The notes beneath the pieces were generated by a model, which had not been told where the DNA came from, did no database searches, and saw only the letters and a list, made by a program, of their open reading frames with translations. 18,769 bases of DNA from Albimonas sp051747505 (GTDB lineage Bacteria > Pseudomonadota > Alphaproteobacteria > Rhodobacterales > Rhodobacteraceae), in assembly GCA_051747505.1 (NCBI GenBank), contig JBNJGE010000044.1, forward strand, positions 1-18,769, read 5' to 3'. The position numbers and the translations under genes were made by a program. Positions 5,434 to 11,353 of this stretch are shown here, piece after piece; the stretch's first letter is position 1; every line of letters begins with the position of its first letter.

Positions 5434-6122
5434 CAGAACGCCTCCCGCTCAGTCCAAACGCGAACACCCTCGATGCTCGCCGTCTTGTGGTGACGCCGCA
5501 CGTAGTCCTCGATGAAAGCGACCATCGCATCCCGGTCCTCGCGGACGATCCAGTGAAGCGCCGCCCGATGGTCCTCGATCTCGTATCGAGTGACAGTCCG
5601 CAGACCCTTCACTTGCTCCTTGCTGGCGGCGACGGCTTGGCGTTGCGCGTCCTCCGCCTCCTGCTGAGCTTGGGCGGCGGCGCGCTGCGCTTCGATGTCC
5701 GTCTCCTGAGCGGCGCGGGCCGCCTCCTCCGCGGCCCGGCGCTTGGCCTCGGCCTCCTCGCGGGCCTTTCGCTGCGCCTCAGCCTTCTCCTGCGCCAGCT
5801 TCCGCTTGAAGGCGTCCATGACGCCGGCAAGGCCCTTCTTGAGCCGGGCGAGATCGTCCAGCGTCGGCTTGTATCGGGCCTTCGCCGCCTTCCATGCGTC
5901 GTGCAGGGGCTTGGCTTCGGCTTCCTCAGCGGCCTTGGCGGCTTTCTCGGCCTCCTTGATGTCGCGCAGGAGGGCGTCAACCGCCTTCATCTGCTCCTCG
6001 GTCTGGACCGGCTCTCCGTCGAGCCAGTTGCCAGCCTCTTCGATGGCGTCGCCGTAGGGGGCGATAGCCTCGTCCAGCGGGTCCGGAGGATTGTTGTGGC
6101 CGATCTTCGCAACGTCGTTCAT
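5433..6122 (-). CDS. Coiled-coil phage protein with IGHNNPP N-terminus, 229 aa
   Basis: The N-terminus reads MNDVAKIGHNNPPDPLDEAI, a motif I know from unnamed proteins in many alphaproteobacterial prophages. Residues 45-165 form a long Ala/Glu/Lys/Arg coiled coil (about 120 residues). The last 55 residues form a small domain (VTRYEIEDHRAALHWIVRED, then IEDYVRRHHKTASIEGVRVW). The gene sits between the replication genes and the annealing protein, where a structural or scaffolding partner of recombination would fit, but the function is unknown. The start overlaps the upstream stop (ATGA). Confidence 0.8.
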   Translation of the reverse strand: MNDVAKIGHNNPPDPLDEAIAPYGDAIEEAGNWLDGEPVQTEEQMKAVDALLRDIKEAEKAAKAAEEAEAKPLHDAWKAAKARYKPTLDDLARLKKGLAGVMDAFKRKLAQEKAEAQRKAREEAEAKRRAAEEAARAAQETDIEAQRAAAQAQQEAEDAQRQAVAASKEQVKGLRTVTRYEIEDHRAALHWIVREDRDAMVAFIEDYVRRHHKTASIEGVRVWTEREAF

Positions 6123-6265
6123 TTCGCGCCTTCCCGCGCCGGGTTGCCGGCGCTATGCTGCGCGGCGTAGGACTTGCTGCGCCGCTGGTTTCGACTGTCG
6201 GCAGAGGACGCGGGGTGCTGGTTAGGCGACCGGCCCCGCGTTCTCACTTTCTGGTCACATTTCAT
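6119..6265 (-). CDS. Possible 48-aa basic protein
   Basis: The frame begins MKCDQKVRTRGRSPNQHPAS and ends AGNPAREGAK; it is Arg/Ser/Asn-rich and probably disordered. It fills the 132-base gap between two larger genes, overlapping the upstream gene by 11 bases and the downstream start by four (ATGA). Junction geometry supports translation, and composition neither supports nor excludes it. It may serve only to carry ribosomes to the next gene. Confidence 0.4.
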   Translation of the reverse strand: MKCDQKVRTRGRSPNQHPASSADSRNQRRSKSYAAQHSAGNPAREGAK

Positions 6266-6755
6266 CGCTGGTCCCTTTCGGCATTCGATTCGGGGAAAAC
6301 CCGAACTCCGAGAGGATGCTTTCCGCACGCTCCGGGCTGATCGGCTTGCGCTCGGGCTCGGGCTCCGGCGGGTGGCGGCGGCGAAGCTCATCCTCAAGCC
6401 TCCGAACCTCCGACCGCGCGGAGGCGCGGATGGCCCCAGAGCTCGGCTTCCTCCGCGGGTTCTCCCGCCGCCATTTCTTGAGAGCTTCCGCAATCGCCCA
6501 CGTCGGGAACCCGTGCAGGTCCTCGATCCAGTCGTTGAGAAGCATCTCCTCCTCGTCCACGGCCATATCCGGCGTATAGCCATGAAACAGTGCCGCCCTG
6601 ATCCGAACGATCAGTTCGTCCTCGGTCGGGCGCGGGGCCTGCATCCATGCCTGGATCTCCTGATCCGGCATCGGCTTGAGCAGACCGGGCGCGGCGGCGG
6701 GCTCTGAGTTCGGCGGAGCGCGCATCACCGCGCGTCTCGTATGGTCGTCTTCCAT
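6255..6755 (-). CDS. P-like replication partner or helicase-loader candidate, 166 aa
   Basis: The ATG at 6755 has a strong ribosome site (AAGGAGGAGG). The core reads RPTEDELIVRIRAALFHGYT, EEEMLLNDWIEDLHGFPTWA and IAEALKKWRRENPRRKPSSG, a pattern I associate with small replication partner proteins that follow O- or DnaD-like initiators in proteobacterial phages. The C-terminal third is charged and proline-rich. It presumably bridges the initiator to the host helicase; no helicase gene is visible here. The first 362 bases of this 501-base gene overlap the 3' part of the initiator frame, in a different frame. Confidence 0.6.
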   Translation of the reverse strand: MEDDHTRRAVMRAPPNSEPAAAPGLLKPMPDQEIQAWMQAPRPTEDELIVRIRAALFHGYTPDMAVDEEEMLLNDWIEDLHGFPTWAIAEALKKWRRENPRRKPSSGAIRASARSEVRRLEDELRRRHPPEPEPERKPISPERAESILSEFGFSPNRMPKGTSDEM

Positions 6756-7443
6756 GACCCTCCTCCTTCTGTTGCTTGGGAACCTTGGCCATCCAGTTTT
6801 CCCAGACGCGCTGCCACTTCGTGCGTCGGGCCTTCTGGCCGCTTATTGAGGTCCAGTAGTTGTAGAACTTCCGGGCCTCGGCTCGGATGGTCTCCTCGGA
6901 CCACCCTTCATTGAGCGCCCACATGCCCCATTCACGGGGAAGCGCCCAATCCTCGGGAAGGCGCGTCGCGCGCGCCCTCTCTCCGTCAGGAGAGAGCTTA
7001 TTAACTTGTTCCTTATTACTTTTAAGCGTCCGATCCTGCGTCCGCTCTGCGTCCGCGGCTGCGTCCCGGCTGCGTCCAGCGTTGGTTTTTTCGAAATAGC
7101 CGCAAACGTTTATCTGCGTCCGATCCTGCGTCCGGTGTTGCGTCCGATCCTGCGTCCCGGCTGCGTCCGCTCCGAGGGTGATCCAGCCGGCCTTTTCCAG
7201 CTTCCGCAGGAAGGTCCGAACGCGCTTGTCCGAATTCCAGCGGAACTCTACCGCCAGCCGCCGCAGGGTGATGAGAAGGGAGCCGCGGGGGACATGCACG
7301 ACGCGGCCGCGGACATTCTGCGTCGTGTCCTCATAGGCCGCCTGAGCGTTGAGCCATGCCCAAGCCTCGACCTCGGTCATCTCTCCGCGGGTCAGGACAC
7401 TGCCGTCCCACACGCTGCGATTGACGGGGAACCATCCGCTCAT
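6394..7443 (-). CDS. O-like replication initiator, 349 aa with anomalous C-terminus
   Basis: Residues 1-90 form a winged-helix-like domain (EMTEVEAWAWLNAQAAYEDT, PRGSLLITLRRLAVEFRWNS, KRVRTFLRKLEKAGWITLG), as in O/DnaD-type phage replication proteins. Residues 92-150 are a polar linker with RTQD/RTQH repeats; its DNA holds the iteron array. Residues 160-222 form the typical C-terminal block (LPEDWALPREWGMWALNEGW, then KFYNYWTSISGQKARRTKWQ and WENWMAKVPK). Residues 231-349 are Arg/Gly/Asp-rich, overlap the next gene and look like out-of-frame translation. The functional protein is probably about 230 residues; a stop may have been lost or a frameshift occurred. The start overlaps the upstream stop (TGATG). 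Confidence 0.8.
   Translation of the reverse strand: MSGWFPVNRSVWDGSVLTRGEMTEVEAWAWLNAQAAYEDTTQNVRGRVVHVPRGSLLITLRRLAVEFRWNSDKRVRTFLRKLEKAGWITLGADAAGTQDRTQHRTQDRTQINVCGYFEKTNAGRSRDAAADAERTQDRTLKSNKEQVNKLSPDGERARATRLPEDWALPREWGMWALNEGWSEETIRAEARKFYNYWTSISGQKARRTKWQRVWENWMAKVPKQQKEEGHGRRPYETRGDARSAELRARRRARSAQADAGSGDPGMDAGPAPDRGRTDRSDQGGTVSWLYAGYGRGRGGDASQRLDRGPARVPDVGDCGSSQEMAAGEPAEEAELWGHPRLRAVGGSEA
6997..7025. other. AT-rich segment next to iterons (candidate unwinding element)
   Basis: Only about 6 of these 29 bases are G or C, in a gene and genome that are otherwise strongly GC-rich. It directly abuts the first GCGTCC repeat at 7026. An AT-rich stretch flanking iterons is the arrangement of the lambda origin. 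Confidence 0.6.
7026..7168. repeat. Ten GCGTCC iterons in two clusters; candidate replication origin
   Basis: GCGTCC starts at 7026, 7038, 7049, 7061, 7072 and at 7116, 7128, 7140, 7152, 7163. Spacing is 11 or 12 bases, about one helical turn, and eight copies extend to CTGCGTCC. The two five-copy clusters are separated by a T-rich stretch (7081-7115) and flanked by the AT-rich segment at 6997-7025. Copies occupy all three codon phases of the initiator gene, so selection appears to act on the DNA and not on a repeated peptide. The array is the natural target of the initiator encoded by the same gene. Confidence 0.7.
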
Positions 7444-7904
7444 CAGCCGCGCTCCCGCACATACTCGATACCGGCCTGAGCGCAGCGGTTGTGCACCGTC
7501 TTGACGGCGAGCCCGGTGACCTCTGCGATCTGCTTTGCCGTGCGGGTAGCGGCCAGCTCGCGCAGCGTCTCGATGCTCACAGGCTGGCGCTCAGGCTTGG
7601 CGCTGACCCCGGCCTCGCGCAGGATCTCAGAAACCGTGCGGCGGGTGACGCCTTCCTTCCGAGCCAGCTCCGCAATGGTCAGGCGGGGGGCGTCGGACAG
7701 GATGCGCTCGCGCCGCTCCTTGCCTTCTTCGGAGCGCCTGGAGTTGGCCCGGCTGCGGACGTGCTTCCACTGGTTGTTGATCTGGTCGCGGAGCGTCTGC
7801 GGGTTCGCCGCGTCGATGGCGAACGTCCGCGGCGGGCACTTCGTGACCTTCCCGCGGAAGTTGGTAATGGCCTTCTGCTCGGCCTCAGTGATGATGTCAG
7901 GCAT
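7443..7904 (-). CDS. Tandem helix-turn-helix protein, 153 aa
   Basis: The N-terminal 55 residues hold AITNFRGKVTKCPPRTFAID and a basic stretch (WKHVRSRANSRRSEEGKERR). Two HTH-like units follow: residues 76-98 (TIAELARKEGVTRRTVSEIL) and residues 112-145 (AKQIAEVTGLAVKTVHNRCA). The repeated HTH and basic N-terminus argue for DNA binding, either as a regulator of the early operon or as an origin/recombination accessory. It starts at 7904 with an eight-base overlap with the 62-residue gene, and its stop overlaps the initiator start (TGATG). The longer upstream frame is out-of-frame translation of rusA and is rejected. Confidence 0.75.
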   Translation of the reverse strand: MPDIITEAEQKAITNFRGKVTKCPPRTFAIDAANPQTLRDQINNQWKHVRSRANSRRSEEGKERRERILSDAPRLTIAELARKEGVTRRTVSEILREAGVSAKPERQPVSIETLRELAATRTAKQIAEVTGLAVKTVHNRCAQAGIEYVRERG

Positions 7905-8085
7905 TCTTGGTTCCCTGCACTTCCTGCACGATGGCCCACGCCACGGCCCGGCTGATCTCCCCGGAGGGCCAGCCGCGGGAACGCACAACGATGTCCTCCC
8001 AGCCCAGCCCCTCGCGGGCGAGCGTGTAGGCGGAGCGGATGCGCTCGATCCGCGGGGCCGTGGGATAGGGGAGGGGCCTAGACAT
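7897..8085 (-). CDS. Small hypothetical phage protein, 62 aa
   Basis: The protein begins MSRPLPYPTAPRIERIRSAY and continues TLAREGLGWEDIVVRSRGWP, then EISRAVAWAIVQEVQG. The middle (helix, turn, helix with GLGWEDIVV) resembles a short HTH-type fold, but the evidence is thin. It overlaps rusA upstream by eight bases and the tandem-HTH gene downstream by eight bases (ATGCCTGA carries start and stop). It is probably a real, translationally coupled gene of unknown function. Confidence 0.65.
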   Translation of the reverse strand: MSRPLPYPTAPRIERIRSAYTLAREGLGWEDIVVRSRGWPSGEISRAVAWAIVQEVQGTKNA

Positions 8086-8503
8086 CGGCCGTCTCCTTGA
8101 GCTGCGTCACGCTCACCACGACCCGCGGCTCTCCGGCGTCGTGCGCCTTGGTCACGGTGAGGATCGCCACCTGCGCGTCGTCGCCGTAGGCGATGCCGTT
8201 CAGGGCGTCGGTGACGAGCTTTCCGATGTTGTCGGCGTCGGGCTTGCGGGTGTCGTAGCCGAGCGCGATAGCGTCCTGTCGCTTCTTCTTGCTCCAGCTC
8301 TTCGGGATCGCGCTGACGGCCGTGATGTCCACGGCGAGCGGCCCGTCGAGAGGAGTGACCTTCGCCTCCAGCGCGCAATGCTTGACCCAGTTCTCAGCCG
8401 TCAGTGTTTCGTCTGGCGTGTAGCTGCGGCCGCTCCTGCGCGTGAAGCGCGGGCGCTGCTTCCCCATCGGCTTGCCGGGGACGGTGAAGGCGTGTCGGGT
8501 CAT
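8078..8503 (-). CDS. rusA: RusA-family Holliday junction resolvase, 141 aa
   Basis: The N-terminus VPGKPMGKQRPRF and the core DADNIGKLVTDALNG followed by GDDAQV are diagnostic of the RusA family. The acidic residues D89, D91 and D108/D109 match the metal-binding catalytic set of RusA. Length is near the family norm of about 120-140 residues. RusA cuts four-way junctions that arise during phage recombination and replication. The ATG overlaps the stop of the methyltransferase-like gene (TGATG). Confidence 0.93.
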   Translation of the reverse strand: MTRHAFTVPGKPMGKQRPRFTRRSGRSYTPDETLTAENWVKHCALEAKVTPLDGPLAVDITAVSAIPKSWSKKKRQDAIALGYDTRKPDADNIGKLVTDALNGIAYGDDAQVAILTVTKAHDAGEPRVVVSVTQLKETADV

Positions 8504-8997
8504 CAGCCTTCCCCCAGCATGTCGATCTGCTCGGGCTTGGGGGCGCGGTCTGCCTCAACCAGCATGTCGGGCTGGCGGTAGGCTTCCTCGATGCGCTTGC
8601 ACGCAATGTCGAAGTAGCCGGGGTCTATCTCGATGCCGATGAAGGAGCGGCCCAGCTTGGCGTCCTCGACCAGAAGCGCCATCCTGTCGAGATCCATGGA
8701 GTTTTCGGAGCCGTCAGGGTTGAAGCGCTTTCCGCCCTGATACAGCCAGCGCCCGCCGGCGTTGGTCATGCGCGTGCAGACCGGGTGTCCGATGACCAGA
8801 TCCCAGGGTTCGTGCAGGTAGGGTCGGACGTCGCCCTGAATGTGATGAGGTGAGCCGTCTTCGGCCGGAAGGAGGTCAACCGACCATGCGTCGAAGCCCT
8901 CGCGGCGCAGAGCCTTGCGGATGCGTCCGGACTTTTCGCAGCCGACGAGAGCGCGGAGCGGGCGGCGGGCCGCGTCCTGTGGGATGCGGGAGGTCAC
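8503..8997 (-). CDS. Chimeric, apparently truncated methyltransferase-like protein, 164 aa
   Basis: Residues 15-90 resemble the N-terminus of small phage cytosine-methyltransferase-like proteins: RALVGCEKSGRIRKALRREG, AWSVDLLPAEDG, HHIQGDV, then WDLVIGHPVCTRMTNAGGRW. Residues 114-146 instead match the end of N6-adenine/N4-cytosine DNA methylases (KLGRSFIGIEIDPGYFDIAC, KRIEEAY). The central parts of both families are missing, including any (D/N/S)PP(Y/W) motif; the PPC-type motif reads PVC. It looks like an in-frame deletion fusion and is probably catalytically dead or repurposed. I use GTG 8997 (GTGA overlap with the regulator stop); a TTG lies six codons upstream. Confidence 0.7.
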   Translation of the reverse strand: MTSRIPQDAARRPLRALVGCEKSGRIRKALRREGFDAWSVDLLPAEDGSPHHIQGDVRPYLHEPWDLVIGHPVCTRMTNAGGRWLYQGGKRFNPDGSENSMDLDRMALLVEDAKLGRSFIGIEIDPGYFDIACKRIEEAYRQPDMLVEADRAPKPEQIDMLGEG

Positions 8998-9551
8998 GAT
9001 GCCATGTCCTCCCAAGACTCGACGCCGCTCCGGCGAGCGTTCTGGCGCATCTTCCGGTAGGCGCGCAGCTCGACCTGACGGGCTCTTTCGCGAGTTACGC
9101 CGCCGATTTCCTTGGCCGCGTCCTCGTATGTTCCGCCTTCGAGCCGGGTCAGAAGAACCGCCTTCTCACGCTCGTTCAGATCCCGAGACCACTTCTCGAC
9201 GGCGTTCCGGTAGATCGCGCGCTTTTCGGGATCGTCCTGCGCGATGGCCTGGAACGTCTCGGCGTCCATCTCGATCTCGACGGAGGCTTTCTTCGCCTTG
9301 AGCCGGGCAATGTGCTGCGGCCAGAGATCGTCGGCGGGAATGCCGAGAGCGGAGACGATACCTTCGGCGGTCTTGGTCAGGCTTCCGTCCTGCTTGAACG
9401 GGCTTTCCCGCATGGTCATCAGCGCGGAGACCGTGTTGGGGCTTAGACCAGCAGCTCGGCACATTTCGGCCGGCGATCCGTATGCCTCGCGGACAGCGCG
9501 CAGCAGGCGAGCATTGCGAACCGTGACCTTGAGGTTGAAGTCCTCGGTCAT
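8994..9551 (-). CDS. HTH plus sigma-70 region-4-like regulator, 185 aa
   Basis: Residues 13-75 look like a lambda-repressor-type HTH (LLRAVREAYGSPAEMCRAAG, LSPNTVSALM, then GIVSALGIPADDLWP). Residues 125-170 strongly resemble sigma-70 region 4: LNEREKAVLLTRLEGGTYED, AAKEIGGVTRERARQVELRA, YRKMRQ, with the VTRERxRQxE recognition helix typical of region 4.2. No region 2 is present, so it cannot be a complete sigma factor; a transcription regulator touching RNA polymerase or a -35-like element is more likely. The start at 9551 overlaps the small HTH gene stop (ATGA). The 98-residue upstream extension is rejected. Confidence 0.8.
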   Translation of the reverse strand: MTEDFNLKVTVRNARLLRAVREAYGSPAEMCRAAGLSPNTVSALMTMRESPFKQDGSLTKTAEGIVSALGIPADDLWPQHIARLKAKKASVEIEMDAETFQAIAQDDPEKRAIYRNAVEKWSRDLNEREKAVLLTRLEGGTYEDAAKEIGGVTRERARQVELRAYRKMRQNARRSGVESWEDMAS

Positions 9552-9745
9552 GCCGCCCCCGCGCGCTTGAATGTGAAGCACTCCCGCGGTAGCGGGCGGC
9601 GCGCCAGATGCTCCAGCGTATCCAGCCATGCGGCGGGAAGCTGGTCGCCCCCCGCAGCCAGCCGGACGGTCTTTTCCGAGACGCCCAGAGCCCTTGCGGC
9701 TTCCGCTCGTCCGACGAATGCAATGATCTCGCGCGGCGTTTTCAT
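9548..9745 (-). CDS. Small Cro-like HTH regulator, 65 aa
   Basis: The protein begins MKTPREIIAFVGRAEAARAL, followed by GVSEKTVRLAAGGDQLPAAW and LDTLEHLARRPLPRECFTFK. Residues 12-30 form an HTH (AEAARALGVSEKTVRLA), and the WLDTLE helix with short tail fits compact Cro-like or 'carph-isopro' phage regulators. It is the first gene of the leftward operon and faces the divergent region. An AGGGTGG element precedes the ATG, and direct repeats TAGCGCC overlap the start, suggesting autoregulation. It is the best candidate for the early switch protein. Confidence 0.75.
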   Translation of the reverse strand: MKTPREIIAFVGRAEAARALGVSEKTVRLAAGGDQLPAAWLDTLEHLARRPLPRECFTFKRAGAA

Positions 9746-9869
9746 AGCGCCACCCTAGCGCCGAAAAAAATAGCCCGCAACCCCGTTTTTTCTCTTGTGG
9801 CAGGCCGGGAAAACCGGCATGGTCTCCCTCAACGCACCCCGCCACGCGGGGCAGGAGAGGGAGAACACC
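9746..9869. promoter_or_regulatory. Divergent operator/promoter region between the two early operons
   Basis: This is the only divergent gap in the window. It holds TAGCGCC repeated at 9745-9751 and 9756-9762 (11-base period), an A7 run (9764-9770) facing a T6 run (9786-9791), the inverted repeat GCCGGgaaaaCCGGC (9804-9818), and a hairpin with CAC loop, CCCCGC/GCGGGG (9837-9851). The ribosome site of the rightward operon follows. A leftward TTGCGG-N17-TAGGGT pair (9752-9780) is possible but weak. I see no convincing rightward promoter by consensus. Confidence 0.6.
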
Positions 9870-10046
9870 ATGACCCGCAAGCCTCCGATGACCGCGCAGG
9901 AAGCCCGGCAGATCGTTGACCGGCTCAATGCAGACAACCCTAGCCGCGCCGCTCGGGTGGCGATGTATCGCCTCGGCCTGAGCGCGGGGAATTTGTCCGA
10001 CGCAGCGCGCGAGATTTACCGCAACGCTCTGGATGCGGAGTCCTGA
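9870..10046 (+). CDS. Small hypothetical protein, 58 aa, first rightward gene
   Basis: The protein begins MTRKPPMTAQEARQIVDRLN and ends AAREIYRNALDAES. It is helical throughout with no obvious HTH. A GGAGAGGGAG element precedes ATG 9870; an in-frame extension back to 9795 would run through the leader hairpins and is rejected. Lying where a repressor gene would sit in a lambdoid phage, it is too short and lacks any CI-like protease domain. The function is unknown. Confidence 0.65.
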   Translation: MTRKPPMTAQEARQIVDRLNADNPSRAARVAMYRLGLSAGNLSDAAREIYRNALDAES

Positions 10047-10048
10047 CC

Positions 10049-10846
10049 ATGCCCATCACCACCAAATCCGACTTCCGCGAGGCGGTCTGGGTCGCTCTGG
10101 ACGACGCCCACGACATGGACGTGTCGCTCGGTGACTACGCTGACTCTGTTGCGGATCGCGTCTGGCCGGATCTGGCGGACGCCGAGGAGCGGGCGGAGAA
10201 GGCGGAGGCGGTGCGGGACAGGCTAGGCCAGTGCTTCGCTTCGGAGCTGATGCAGCGTTGGGAAGAGGAGAAGCGCGCCGAAGCCGCCGAGGCCGAGAAC
10301 GCCAAGCTGAAAGCGGACGCCGAGGCGCTGGCGGAGGCGTTGTCGGGCGCACGCGATGAGCTTGAGAGGATGTTGGGGGACCTAGGCTGCTGCGACCATG
10401 CAGTCGGGATCTGTCATTGCGACGTGCGTGACCTCTTGAATGCGGCCGAACGCGCCCTCCACGCCTACCGCACCGGCTCCGCGAGGGCCGGCGGCACGAA
10501 GGGGAAGGGCGGCTGGCGCTGCCGCGTCTGCTCCATGCACGTCCCGGCCGGGTGGCGTCACGACTGCGGCGGCAAGCTGAAGCGCTCCCGCAATGTCGAG
10601 ATGCCGGGTGACCCCAACCTTCCCGAGCCCGACGCTGACGGCTGGATCAAGCATGACGGCGGACCGTGTCCGGTGGATTGGGACACAATGGTTCGCGTCC
10701 GTTTCAGAGATGGTTTGGAGGCGGACCCCAAGCCGGCGGGGCTTTGGTCTGAGAACTCGCCTGACTGTCTATGGCGTCATCGCGCCGGTGACTCTGACAA
10801 CGACATCATCGCCTACCGCATCGTCGGGGAGCGGACCAATGACTGA
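10049..10846 (+). CDS. Modular coiled-coil, Cys-rich phage protein, 265 aa
   Basis: It has three visible parts. Residues 1-40 form a short N-terminal domain. Residues 40-115 form a coiled coil (ADAEERAEKAEAVRDRL, EAAEAENAKLKADAEALAEA) similar to the genes at 14028-15701. A Cys/His region follows (CCDHAVGICHC, then CRVCSMHVPAGWRHDC), probably zinc binding. The last 70 residues (DADGWIKHDGGPCPVDWDTM, then DNDIIAYRIV) form a domain seen at the ends of many unnamed phage proteins. The combination suggests assembly by module shuffling. No enzymatic motif is visible. Confidence 0.75.
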   Translation: MPITTKSDFREAVWVALDDAHDMDVSLGDYADSVADRVWPDLADAEERAEKAEAVRDRLGQCFASELMQRWEEEKRAEAAEAENAKLKADAEALAEALSGARDELERMLGDLGCCDHAVGICHCDVRDLLNAAERALHAYRTGSARAGGTKGKGGWRCRVCSMHVPAGWRHDCGGKLKRSRNVEMPGDPNLPEPDADGWIKHDGGPCPVDWDTMVRVRFRDGLEADPKPAGLWSENSPDCLWRHRAGDSDNDIIAYRIVGERTND

Positions 10847-11099
10847 CCGCCGCATCCCCCTCCAGATGCGCCACGACCTGCTCCGCTGCCCGGAGTGCGG
10901 CCACGAGTGGACCGAAGGCCCCCACCGCTGCCCCGAGTGCGATCCCATCGGCCAGCGGCTTGAGCGGATGCGGACCGGCAACGAGACGCTGGGTGAGCGC
11001 ATCATCGGTTTCGGCCTGAGCGCCGCCGTCATCGCCGCGACCGTCGCCATTGCCGGGGCCGCGGGGGGGGTTGGCGTCTCTGTCTGGGGGAGCCTGTGA
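10839..11099 (+). CDS. Zinc-ribbon membrane protein, 86 aa
   Basis: The N-terminal half has two CPEC knuckles (LLRCPECGHEW and HRCPECDPI), the four-Cys set of a zinc ribbon. The C-terminal half holds one hydrophobic Ala/Gly-rich membrane segment (FGLSAAVIAATVAIAGAAGG). A cytoplasmic zinc ribbon tethered to the membrane is the simplest reading. The start at 10839 overlaps the previous gene by eight bases (ATGACTGA). The partner and role are unknown. Confidence 0.75.
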   Translation: MTDRRIPLQMRHDLLRCPECGHEWTEGPHRCPECDPIGQRLERMRTGNETLGERIIGFGLSAAVIAATVAIAGAAGGVGVSVWGSL

Positions 11100-11353
11100 T
11101 GACCTACCAGCGCCCCCAGATCGAACGGCACAACGCCTTCATGGCCTCTCTACGGCAGGCCGAGGCGGACGCCCGAATGGCCGGCTACGAGGACGTGACC
11201 AAGCTCCTCAAGAGCCTGCGCTTCGCCCTGCCGCTTCTGCGCGGCTGGCGTGTCGATGATCCCGAACTCGCGGACTTGGCCGAGTGCCTGGAGAACGAGG
11301 CCGCGGAGATCGCCAAGGAAGTCAGAGAACAGCAGACGGGAGAACTGGCATGA
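11099..11353 (+). CDS. Small hypothetical protein, 84 aa
   Basis: The protein begins MTYQRPQIERHNAFMASLRQ and ends VREQQTGELA. It is helical, with GYEDVTKLLKSLRFALPLLR and an acidic C-terminal helix (DDPELADLAECLENEAAEIA). The ATG at 11099 overlaps the previous TGA (TGATG) and is preferred over the GTG one codon earlier. It overlaps the following gene by four bases. I recognise no family. Confidence 0.7.
   Translation: MTYQRPQIERHNAFMASLRQAEADARMAGYEDVTKLLKSLRFALPLLRGWRVDDPELADLAECLENEAAEIAKEVREQQTGELA

Noticed and set aside
5487..6170. Plus-strand open frame of 227 codons, Leu/Gly-rich, looking like a membrane protein
   Set aside because: It is the reverse complement of the Ala/Glu/Lys coiled coil of the gene at 5433-6122, which produces Leu/Gly-rich antisense translation.
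7026..7168. CRISPR-like short repeat array
   Set aside because: Repeat units are only 6-8 bp with 3-6 bp between them and lie inside a coding gene; no spacer-length variation or cas genes. Iterons explain it better.
9795..9869. N-terminal extension of the first rightward gene
   Set aside because: It would translate the leader hairpin and inverted repeat; the ATG at 9870 has a clear purine-rich ribosome site.
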